The position numbers and the translations under genes were made by a program. A stretch of 64,000 bases of DNA from Cardinalis cardinalis (Eukaryota > Chordata > Aves > Passeriformes > Cardinalidae), in contig JACDOX010000044.1 of NCBI GenBank assembly GCA_014549065.1, positions 3,983,506 through 4,047,505 of the forward strand, given 5' to 3'. Below, piece after piece: positions 10,279 through 22,200 of this stretch (position 1 is the first letter of the stretch; each line of letters begins with the position of its first letter). The notes below the pieces were generated by a model, which worked only from the letters and a program-made list of their open reading frames with translations, made no database searches and had not been told where the DNA came from.

Positions 10279-13200
10279 GTGCGGGGCGCGCAGCGGGGCG
10301 GGGGCGGGACGGGGATGGCCGCGCTNCTGCCCGCTCTCGCCGGGCAAACGCCGCGCCTCCCGCCGAGTTATCCCGTCGGGGAGCTTCTTGGTAAAATGGA
10401 CGTGGTTTCAGACCCGCCTTAAATGGACTGGAGAGTCCCAGCCGAAAGGCGCTGCCTAAACTTGGAGTAACGCTTCGGACCAGGCGCAGAAACGCAGAGG
10501 AACTTGGGCGCTCACTGCTGGCTTCCAGCGGTGCTGGAACTGCACGCCCGCACTGTTCATACTTTGCCTGAAGCTTGCAATTTGGGCTGCTGTGAGATGG
10601 ANCAAAAGGGGTGAGCTGTCCAGGGGAGTGTTCTGCCCGTGATGGTTGCGAGCAGAGAGGAAAGGAAATGATTAAATGGATGTGAAAGCCACAGAAATTA
10701 AGAGCCAGCATTCACTGGCTTGCTTCGGTTCTAAATGAAAACAGCGACTTTCCTGTGAGCTGCACGTAGCGGTTTGCACTTGCAGCATGTTCGAACAGGA
10801 GCTTGATTCCTCCCCAGCTTTTTCTTAGGGATGGTGCTCAAGGAAGAAATTGTTCTGCTGTGGAGCCTCCACTAGAAATTCTGGCCTCTGAGAGTAGTTT
10901 TTGCNGGGCGGGAGGGAGGAGTAAGACATAGCATGCAAAGCATATACTAAACATCTCGAGGACAAGANTGCAGCGCCAGTGCTGTTTTGGTGGAGGAGTG
11001 TTCTCATAAACACAGTATCTGCAGGTCACAACCTCCACCTCCTCCTTCTCTTGCTTCTCATAACTGAGGCCAAGTATTTTGCAAAAAAATGTTTCTGAAA
11101 CTCCCAAGGCAGGCATGAAAGACTGGGTGAGGATTGGNTTATGCGCTTTGACGTTGCCCATTAAATGCCCTGTGTGGCTTTTCACAAACCTTGTCCAAAG
11201 CATTAGGCTTACATATTAGCCAGAAACAGTGTGGTACAGTATTAACTCTTGGAGGGAAGGAATTTCAGCCTTCGGGGCAATGTGGAATGAGATGAGAATG
11301 GCCTCAGTCTGTCTCTAGTATTTGGAAAGAGCCTTTCCTGGCCATTTTAGGCTTCAGGAGTTCTAAAATACATGCTGCTTCTTGGCTCTGCCTGCCCAGG
11401 CAAGTGAGCAGATGGGTTTGAAAGATGTTATACTTCAGGTGTGCACTTGAGAAGAAGGCTGTGTTCTCACTTGTCTTGCCCACAGTAATAAGAGAGTTCA
11501 TTGCAAAGCAGGTATTGATGCTTCTAAGGTACTGTTCCCACCCCTGGCTGCAGTTCCTGGTGTCTGTCCCAGACTGGATGCTGGTTTCACCTGGTGGGGC
11601 TTTGGTCCAGACTATGGAGACAGAGTTTGATGAGGTCAATGCAAACATTGGGTCTCAGAGTGGGACAGCCATTCCATGCACAAACTGCATCCCTTCCTTG
11701 GAGAAGGTCTCTGCAGGTGTGCAGATCTGCAGCGAGACACCTTTGCGGGCTGTTACCTGTTCAGGAATTTCACTGGAGCATGTGNTGCAGAGCAGCTGGC
11801 AAAATGTTCTGTCCTCCATCCTTCAGGGGACCCATTCTTNTTTTGGCTTCTGGTGCTGGGAGAGCCCTGACCCAGCGTGTCAGGGAAGGGNGCAGGATGG
11901 ACCTGGGCTGCTCAGCGTTGATGTCACTACCACCCCTTACAGATTNCCCTCAGCTGCATGAGCCTTCCTTGTGCCGTGTAAACTTCTGCGGATGTGCACT
12001 GCTCTGTGGCTTGCAGCACAGGCAGGGACTCATCCCACAACCATGCCAGAGACAGCTGGAAGTATTTCTCTATCCCTCAGGGCCTCCAGGCAGTTAGGAG
12101 CATTGGGTGGGAAGGGCGGGGAGTTGTAATCTTCCCATGGATTTTGAAACACTGACAGGAGAGAAGATTCATCCCATCAGCCTGACAGGATAGAGCCTTT
12201 TCCAGTATCTTTCCAGAGAGGAGATGACACTTTTCCAGGTTTCTAGAAGGACCTGAATATTGTGGTAGTCAAATAGTGGAAGTTCTGGTTTTAGCCATTT
12301 CCCACCACAAACAGATGCAGTCTTCTTAAGGCACTATCTAGGGTGGGATCCAGCACAGGGAGACCACAAACAGGCAGGATCAGTCATTTTTGTGACAGTT
12401 TTTGCACAGAAAGAAGTCCNTGGGTGACAGAGCACTTGGGCTTCCTGCTTGTGGTAGGTGGGCTCTGAGGTGGCTGCATGCCCTTGCACGTCCTTTCAGT
12501 CCAAGAGAGAGCAGCCTTTCAAGATAGTATCTAAGAAGAGATCCAGAAACATGTTTTCAGCAGTGAGTCCTAACTCTGTTTGATTGCTCTTGGGATTTAA
12601 AAATTCTTTTTTGTTCAAATGGAGCTGGAGGGGGAAGACTTGTTTTGCACATCCTGTTGGATCTTTCTTTGATATTAAATAGCAAAAGGAATGAGCACGT
12701 TCTCAGCCCTGCAGAATTCNCCTTGACCTTGTCCTTGATTGTTTCCCAGACCTCTCAGGTGTGATGTTTTTGTACAGAAATCATGAAGCCATGCAGAAAA
12801 AGGTAATTCTGCAGCAGCCAAAACTTCCTGCTGGAGGGCAAAGGAAGGCACAGTTGAGAAGAGTTTGAAAGGATGGAAATAACCCTTGCTCTACCTGCAT
12901 TTGGCAGATGGAGGGGTCCAGCTGGTCCTTTCTGGAGTGGGTTTTATGTGGGCAGGACTGTTGGGGAGGTCTGGAAAAAGGCATCCTACTTGATTGACAA
13001 CTCCTTGAAGCAGCCTTGCTGCTCTTGGTGCTGTGCCAGCAGAAGAAGCTGCCTGCCTTTTTGCTCTGGGGGAGCAGGCAGTGATGCCATGGNGCTCCCT
13101 CCTGGCTGGGCTCCTGCTTTGCCTCACACTTGCACTCAGAGCTGGCCCTGGGTTTGCCCTGCTCCCTGTCAGGGCACCACTGCCTGCATCCCACCTCTAC

Positions 13201-16200
13201 CTGTGTGTCCCAGCAGCCTCTTTGTAGCTAATCACTGAGGATACAGGAGGTGGATGCTGTGAGGTTTTCCATCTGCTTTCCAACATTGCCTTTAAACAGA
13301 TTGCCTGTTTGCTCTCTGCCCATGAAAATGCAGCTCAGGTCTGCCTCCAGGTCTTGCAGGCAGGGCAGGTCCGGACACAAAGCAGAAGNCTGCTGGCGGG
13401 GCAGGTACAGGCAGTCTGGGGTGCCCCCCCTGGTGGCCCCTTGGCAGGAGGGGAGGCTGCTCTGGCAGCTGGGGAGCTGCCCTCTGTCACTGCTGTCACA
13501 CAGCTGGGCACAGATGTTCAGGAGTGCCTCTTAGGGAGGTGGTGGCTTCAGGAGTGTAGGCTGGAATTCGATTTGCAGTGCACACACTGAGGCTGTTTGC
13601 AGCCAGCCAGGACCTGGGGCAGGGGGACTGTGGTACCCACTGCCATGCAAAGCCAGCTGGCATAAAGAATTAGACTTGCATGGCTCAGCTCAAGCCAGGC
13701 AGAAAAATAACCTCAAAGCACCAACNCCCATTAAAAAAAAAAGTTATCAGGATTCCTGATGATGATCTGTGAGCTGAAAAATACCAGGCACTGACTCGTT
13801 GCCTAACNAATGCAAGAAAGGACAAATACCCCTGAGTCTTTCTTATCATTAGCTGCCAGCAGATACCTGCTTTGAGAGATGTGTTGTGGCTGCTGGAAAT
13901 ACTGCCAAAGTTGCCTCTTTATGTGGTTTGGAGTCCCTAATGCTTGTTCCAACAGGGTTGGGGTGTCCANGTTGTTTTTCTGTTGTCAGTCAAGACTTTC
14001 TCTTTGTGTTATGCTCCCTTCTCTCTTGGTGGAAGCCAAGCTCTTGTGCTTGCTCAAATGCAGTGTACCACAAAGCAGCTCTCAGCAGACTTCAGAGGAC
14101 AATGTTTCACTCTCAGGGGAGCTGGTGCTGCTTTGTGCCTACCTACAAAGGCCTCCTGGGGGTAGAAGCTCAGGGCCTCTCTGTGTGAAGGGTAAATTTG
14201 CTGGCTTGCCAAGCAGTCTGCTTTATTTCTGTTCATCTGAATGTGGTTTAAAACTCTGTGGCTCCATGAAAGTGTTTTTCCAGCATTGGGAACATGCAGG
14301 GCTTTTCCTTATGATTATGAGGGCTCACAGGATCCCTCCCACAGATAAACAGCAGAACCAGAAGAGATTCTTTTACAAGTGACTGTGAAGAGCATTAAAC
14401 TTGTCTAAATCTCACCAGCAAGGAGATCCCAATCACTGGAGCTGTGCTGTTGCCTCAGAGAGGTATCTTTTGGCTTCCCAGAAGCCCAGACAACCCTCAT
14501 GGAAGGGTTTTTTTGCTNAGGTGCCACACACCAGCTCTGGGGCACAGAAGCAGGTGGGTATGAGGTTTCTTGGCTGTCCATAGGGTTTAAAAAGCCAGGC
14601 TTATGGATGTAGGATTGTGACTGCCAGGCTCTTGTGGAGACTGGCAGCCCCANGGGCAGATACAGCTCCCCTCCAAATTCCTGCCAGTTTACCCCATCAG
14701 TGGTTTTGCTTTGCTGATGCTTCACTCTGCCATAAAGGTTCATCTGTGCTGCAAACAAAGAAGAGCCAGGTTCCCACAGGTCAGCTTCAAAACAAGAAAC
14801 ATGAATCACATCTGTTGGCTCATTCCATCCAAATTCAGCTGTTGAGGTTTTGCCAGAAATATCATAGTTTTGAGGGTGGTTTNTTTTATTTTTTTAATCC
14901 ACCACCAGAGTAGAGCAAAAACAGGAGTTTGGGAAAAAAAGCTTGTGGGAAATGGCAGACTGCTGTTATCACTGAGATTAGCTCATCTTCTTCTGATACA
15001 GCTGCCTTAAGTGCAAAGGCTCCCAATTCTAGATACCACAAAGCATAGTTCATAGCCAGGCACANTTTGCAAGAAATTCTTCTAGATTTGTTAACAAGAG
15101 GCTCAGATTGCTTTAGTTCTTTCCTTCCATTTTCTCTTTTCTGGATTTTAAGGGACTTAGAATAATATACACATTTCATGAGTGGTTTTGTCTTTTCTGG
15201 GGAAAGATTTAGAAAAAATTTTGCTAAGTTATCTTGGTTGGAACTGAACCAAGTTGCCTGATTCCCCTGGGAATCTGGTTTGAGTTTCTTCATCAGGGGG
15301 GAGTGGGGGTCTTGCAGTGGTGGCCTGCTACCTGCTGGCTTCCACTGCAAAGGAAGACCTTGCATTTGTAGCTGGACCTTTCCAGCACTGTTGTGCTGCA
15401 TCCTGAGGGTCTGTGGCAGAGCACCCTGGGGTGGATCCCATCAGGGCCCACGGACTTGTGAGTGTCCAGCTGGTACAGCAGGTCACTGATCATTTCCTCA
15501 TGGNTTCTGGGGGCTTTGCTCATCTCCCCATCACCAGCTTCCAGCTCTGGGAGATGGGTGTCCTGAGGACAACTGGCCCTGATATTTAAGACAAAGAAGG
15601 CATTAAGTGCCTCTGCCTTTTTCTCATCCCCGGTCACTGCACTACCCTCTGCATTCAGCCAATGATGGAGACACTCCTTGGCCCTCCTTTTGCTGGCAAT
15701 GTATTTATAGAAACTTTTTTGTTGTCTTTAACTGTAGCAGCCAAAAAAAAATTCTAGTTGGGCTTTGGCCCTTTNAATTTTCCCTCTACGTGACCTCACA
15801 ACATCCTTATANTCCTCCCATGTTACCTGACCCTTCTTCCAGAGGTGATAGATTCTCATTTTTTTCCCCTAAATTCCAGCCTAAGTTCTCTGTTTAATGA
15901 GACTGGTCTTTTTCCCTGGTCGTTCTGCACTTGGGGACAGTCTGCTCTTGAATATTTAACAATTCCTTTTTTAAAACACATCCAGCCTTCCTGGACTCTT
16001 GTGTTTCATGACTGACTCCTCAACACTGCTGTTCATTGCTCTCGGGGTTCAAAAATACTGGTGATTTAAAATTCATGTGTAACTTTGGGGACTTCCACTG
16101 TTGGACCACAGGTCATAAATTCCTCCTTAAAAGGCATTTCCCTATTTGAAAAGGTTTTGGTTCATTGGAGCTTGAGTTTTTATGGTTACTGTGCTAAAAG

Positions 16201-19200
16201 CTACTATGGAAGTTGTTTAATATATTACTTGTCAGAGTCCTAGAGAGCAACAGGATGCCAGGGACTATGCAAAAGCTTCACTGCTCAGGAGGATCCTGTA
16301 TTTCACCTGTGTCTTCATTCTCAATCATCACAGCATACCCAAATTCACTAGGAAGGAATGACTACTGATCAGCAAATTCCACCCTATGTTTGTTTTTTCT
16401 GTTGCTGGAAAGGCATGCTGTGTTTTAAAAAATGTGTTTAATCCTTTGTTGGGCTGAGGTTGACTGAGGTTAGAGCTAAATAGGAGATTACCACGTAACA
16501 AGTCTAATCAGGTCGGATTTTTGAAAAGCCCTGCTTGCTTTTCCATGCAGAAATGCTGCCATGCCTTTTTGCTGTCTCCATCCTCACATTCTTTCCAGGC
16601 TTTAGCTCATGGAAGTAGATGATCTTTAAGGTCCCTTTCAACCCGCACCATTCTGTGGTTCTATGATGCAAGGTCTCTGGAAGAGGGTGCTTTTCACCAA
16701 GCCAGGGTAACCCAGCAGGGNGGGCGTTTCCAGCGGCAGTGGTGTGCGCCCCGCTGCTGTGGCAAGCAGGGATTGCTCCATGGCACAGTGATGGTGGCCC
16801 AGGGCCCTTCCTCACTGAGCTGGCTCAGGCTCAAGTCCANTGCTTGGGCCAAAGCTGAGTTTGTGTTTGCAGCCTTTCCAGAGCCTGCTGGAGTCTGGGG
16901 GGAGCGTCCAAACACACACAGCATCCAACACTCGCTTCCTCCTGTGACTCCTCAGTCTCCTCCGAGACAGGCTGCAGGAGCATGAGAGATGCCTTCAGAA
17001 GAAGGTAACAGAGGTTTGTGCATCTGCCAGAAAGCTACAGGCAGCGTGCTTTGGGAGTGGGGAAGGCTGGGAGCTGCCCACACTTCCCGTCTGCTGCNGC
17101 CTCTCCCAGGGCACTGACGTGGGAGGGAGCAGCTGAGGCCATGCCAGCTAACAGCACTGGATGTCCATTGCTTATGGAAGGTTTCCCTTTTTCCATATAA
17201 AGTCATTTTGAAGGGAAAGTACTTTACCAGCAGCTTAAGAGACTGGAGTTGGCTTATTTTCAGACTTGCAATCGCTTGTGAGAGTGAACAGTGTTCAGCT
17301 TTTGCTCGGGTTTGTCCTCCTGGGGAGTGTTCCCAGCCAGTGTGTGACCTGGGGCTGTGGCAGGGCGGTGCAGTGCTGCCTGGGAGCCAGGCTGACACCC
17401 ACATGAGCTTCAGCCTGTGCTGCATGGCTCCATGTGTTCATGGTCTGGGCATCTAGGCACTCCCAAGCTGCAGGACATAGCCCATGGTGCTTAATATCCA
17501 GCTGATTTTTGCCTTTAGTCACATACCTGTAGGCCCCTTGATTTTAGCAAAAAAAGTTACTGCTCTGCTTGCTGTGNGGTTTCATTTGATTGTGTGTGTG
17601 AACAGCAAAGGAAGGTTGGTGAGGAGCTGCTAGCTCTCAGCTGGGAGAGACCATCCAGGAATCAGTGAGGGACAAGTGGCTGGGCTGGGAGGTGCCAGGT
17701 CTCTGCCAGCTGAGGCTGGGCACAGAAGGGGTGCCTGCTGCAGGAGGGGTGTCAGGAANAGATGCCAAATAATATCCTCATATCCAATAATATCCTCATA
17801 ATATCNAAANAATNGTATCCTCATTGAGGACGCCAGAGNCTCTGCTGTGCACATTGCTATGGCAGAAAAGCAACTACATGTAACAATGGGAACTCCTTTC
17901 CAGCTGCTATTTTTGACATAACACAGACTGTCAGCTCCCTGCAAGCTGCAGAAAAAGTGTTTTCAGGCTCTGTCCCAGGGTGAATGAGCTCTGGGGCTCT
18001 GTAAGAAGCGCCTTCCTGGGCCAGGGAGAGCTGTTTGTTTTACAAACAATGGGCAGAGCACAGAGGAAATGCTTGAAGTGCCTGTGGAGAGCAGCTAATC
18101 TCCATCAGCAGCCTGGGCTGTCATCTTGGTGAAGGAGCTCATGTGCAGTCAGGGAGCATCTGTACATCCACAGTGTCCCTGGCAGGACAGCNGGGACCAC
18201 TCAGCCACCTTGGTGGTGGGGACCATTTTTCTGGGCAGGTGCAGCCCCCAGGTCCTCAGCCTGAAGGAAGCTGATGGAGAAACCGTCTCCTCTGTGGGCA
18301 GTGCTGCCAGTAGAGCAGCAAGGCCTCCAGGGTGCAGGCTGTAGGATGATGGCACGGGAACTCCTTGCTGGCGAGAGTCAAGACATCTGCTCTGTACAAG
18401 GTGGGCTGGTTTCCAGTCCCAGCTTTGCTCCCTTCACAAGAACTCCTGAAGCAAGAGGGGCACTTGGAGGAGGGACTGTCCTCACATCTTCTGAAATGCT
18501 TGCAAGGCTCCGCCATCCCCTGCCTCTGCTGCTGTGTCAGGTTGCTGTACCATCTGTCCATCTCTGTCCGCTCTGAGGGCTGAGCATGAGTGGGACCAGC
18601 ACAGGCAGCAAGCAGGGTGACTGCCATGCACCTGGGTGTCAGCCCACTGTGGTGAGAGCTTAGCTACTGCTGTGGCCAGTTGTGATTTGACTTTAAATCC
18701 AGTGACTTCTTGGCCTTTCTCGTTTATTTTTAGTGGCGGAAGAGCCCAGCTCTAGAGTTTGGGCTCTATGGATTTAGTCAAAATGTCCAGAGAGAGCACA
18801 GTGACTTTTCCCATGACACTTGCTGCATCTCTCAGGATGTGTATTCCCTCCTGGCCTCAGAGCTGTGTCAGATACAGGCAGAGGTCTGTGGATGCTTCCA
18901 GCTCATTTTACAGCCAAATGTGGAACGTCATGTTCTGCCTGGCTGGATCAGGATGTACATCCCGAGCTCAGGACAAGCTCATAACAGCCAGGCTCTCACT
19001 GTGCTGTGGCTGCTGTGCCAAGCCAGACAGGGCTTTGCTGTGAAGCTGTGCAGGCAATTCCCCTGTCTAAGAGGATAAACAATTTTTCCTCACCCAGGAG
19101 GTGGGTAGAAATTCCTTGTCTCTTTTTCCCTGACAGCAATTGCTGCTGAAAAATCATGATGTGACCTGTTCATCCNGGCAGGGTGAATGAACACCTCTGG

Positions 19201-22200
19201 GCAAGTGGGTACCTGAACCCTTGGCACAGGGGGAAACTCAGCAGTAACCAAGACTGGGACACTTCAGGCAGTGGATTTAGTGGTGTGCTGAATGGTGCCA
19301 GGNGAGAATTGAGCCAGATCCTGGAAGAGCACAACAATGCCTTAACATCCACCTGGCTCTTAATGTAAGAGCCAAGATCTCTCCTTTTCTGTGGTGTGAG
19401 ACTGTGATCATTGGGAGGCACTTGTCAGCTTGGTTAACTTGTTTTTCCTGCCTCATGGAAGAACCCCAGTGATAGGATGGTGTCCTACTGGGGCAGACAT
19501 GGCCCTGGCAGCTGGGGACAACTTCCAAGCTCTGCTTTTGGAAAACCAGTTTGCATGTGGAGGGCTGGACAACAGAATAACAGCATCAGACTTTGCTGGG
19601 TGCATATCAGCTGGAGGCCCCTCACAGAGCCCGGGGACATTGTGTCCCATCACAGCTTCCAAGCACCTTATTGTCCCTATTGTTTAGGGGACACCAGAAA
19701 AAAGAGCAGCTGGGCTGTGCAGGAAGTGCTGCACTGGGTAAGGGGAGCAGAGTGCGTGACCTGAGGTGGCCCCATCCTGCAGNTGGCAGTGGGCTGGCCA
19801 CTGTAGGGTACTCAGGGGAGAAAACCCTCAGCAGGGTGTTGAAATGCTGCTTAAATCCTCTTCTCAGCTGAGAGGCTCATCTCTGTGCTGATGAGGAGCA
19901 CCTGGGCTGTGGTGTCTGCCAGGAAACCGGCCTATTAGGTGTGGTTTCAACCATCGCCCAGGGCTGCACATAAAACTTTTCTGCTTCTCCACAGCTGCCT
20001 CCTGTTAGATATCAGAACTGGGATACTTCTGTAGCAGAGAATGTTGAGTGCAGCCACCCCTAGTCTCTAAGCAGCTTCCCTCCAGCAGGCTGTGTACAGT
20101 CATTCCTGGAGANAGAAGTCTCGAAAGAGAAGAGCAAACACTTTTCTGGGTTTGCACCAGCTGCTCAGGAGCAGGGAACCGCCTCAGCATCTCTTGGGCT
20201 AAAATAGAAGCATGGCTGATACCCTTTGGCTGTGGTACTAGTGTGGATCTGCCCCCAGTCATGAGGAGGAAGAAGACACCAGCTTTCTGCTGGAAGATGG
20301 TGCAGNGGGATGCACTTGAAACCTGCACCCCCCTGTCTGCAACAGGACTGCAGGGCCGAGTGCACATGCAGGGCTGAAATCAGTGCAGATTCAGGACCCC
20401 CTGAGGAGCATTAGGACCAATATCTGCCCCTCTTTTACAGGACTAGGAATGAGCTATGTGTGGTCTATGAGCCAGTATACCCAGGAGCTTCTGTCAGGCT
20501 GGCTCTGGAGTACCTGTCTGCNCAGGAAATGCCTTCTCCTGATGGAGTGTAATGGGAGATTTAGCTTCCTGTTGCTCTCTGCATCTTCAGAACAGAAGGG
20601 GAAAAGCTGTTTCTTAGAACTATCAATAACTGGAAATAAACACTCTGTGCTCCTTTGGTCTGCACTTCCTATTGCAGGGAATTAATAGCTGCATTTTACA
20701 AACAGCCTGGCTAAAGAGGGATTGAACAGAAACGGCCTTTCTTCCCTTCCTGGGATATGGGTTATGTCTCCAGCATTTCCCAGCCTGAGGGATAAACATC
20801 TCCAGCCAGATCTGCAAAACAACCCTGCTCTTTAGAAGCAGCTCTCTATTTAACCAGGAATTGGAGCTCTCTGGAGAAAAACAGGGCTCTGCATTCACCT
20901 TCTCCCTTCCCAGATCTCGCCCGTGGAGAGCTCTGCCACCACCCAGCCAGCCTTCTTTGGCTGAGCTTTGCACACAGGTAAAACAGGGGCAGCACAACAT
21001 GGAATTCTGCTAGCCCACATTGAAATCATGCTGGGAGAAATGATGCTGCAAAGTTGGGCAAGCTCTTCATGGCATGACAGAGTGGGGTGCACCCTGTCTC
21101 CTAGGGGTCCTTTCCTCCATGCCAGCTGACCTGGTGACTGCATGGTGAACAGAGCCAGCAGTTGGTACGGTTCTGCTCAGCTCCTGAGATTACAGAATAC
21201 AAACAGTATTTCACTTCTAACCTCAACCTTGTGAGGAGGAGGACTCACCATCTGAACTGCTCAACACTTGATTTTTCATCTGGGGCAAGCACCCATTGGA
21301 TTGGATAGCTCAAGGCTGGGTGTGTGTGTCACTTTGGAGAGAGAAGTGTTGTGATGTGGGATCAGTCTGGGGAACTTTGCTCCTAGCAGGGATCACCTTC
21401 ACCTCATCTTCAAAACCGTGACTGGCTCCCGCTTAAAAGGCTTTTCATGGAGGCAGGCTTGCAGTCACCTGGGACTTAAAAGCTTTTCTCCCTTTTGCAG
21501 GACCCTCCATTGTGACTCCTCCTAAGGACATCTGGAATGTGACAGGAGCACAAATCTACCTGAGCTGTGAAGTCATTGGCATCCCNACCCCTGTCCTCAT
21601 CTGGAACAAGGTAAGGGCCCTGCTGGGAGCTCTTACAGCACAGCAAACCTTACCAGGCTGAAAGTGCCTNGTAAGCACAAAGGCCATAGCAGATCTCTGT
21701 AGAAACACACCTCTTTGATGAGTCCTCTCATCTCTGCAGTTCTGTCCACCCCCACACATCTGGTTTTGTTTAGTTTTTAGACATTATTTAGTAAATAAAT
21801 GCTTGTTGATCCCGAGCCAGGACAGGACTCGTGTTTCTCTTGGTAGCGCCTGGTATTTGGAGCATGTAGGGAATGTCCCTTGACCTGCCTTCACCTTCAC
21901 CCTGCTGGCAGCAGTGACTCTGAGGTGGCTAGACATCGCCCACGTTGGGAACAGGAACCTCATGGGGCAGTCATTCAGCTCCAGTAGCCAGCAGCATGTT
22001 GATTTTGGCAGCACTGGTAACATCTGGCTTAGGACAGGGGCCAGTGTTGGATGGAGAGGATCCTGGCCGTAGGGCTGGGAGGCACTGCATGGCTCCTGCA
22101 GCCTCCCCAAGTGCCACAGGTTTGTGCACACTTGTGAAACATTACTACTTAAGGATACTATGGAGAAAAAACGAGNTTGACCCCAAGTTTGCTGTAAGAC

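Larger units (their letters stand above)
10279..21500 (+). other. IGFBP7 intron 1 (11.2 kb)
   Basis: Donor CAAG|GTGCGG and acceptor TTTTGCAG|GACC. It holds two CR1 pieces (15290-15920 and 16618-16672) and many isolated Ns. I saw no internal coding exon or RNA gene. A long first intron is also present in mammalian IGFBP7. Confidence 0.8.
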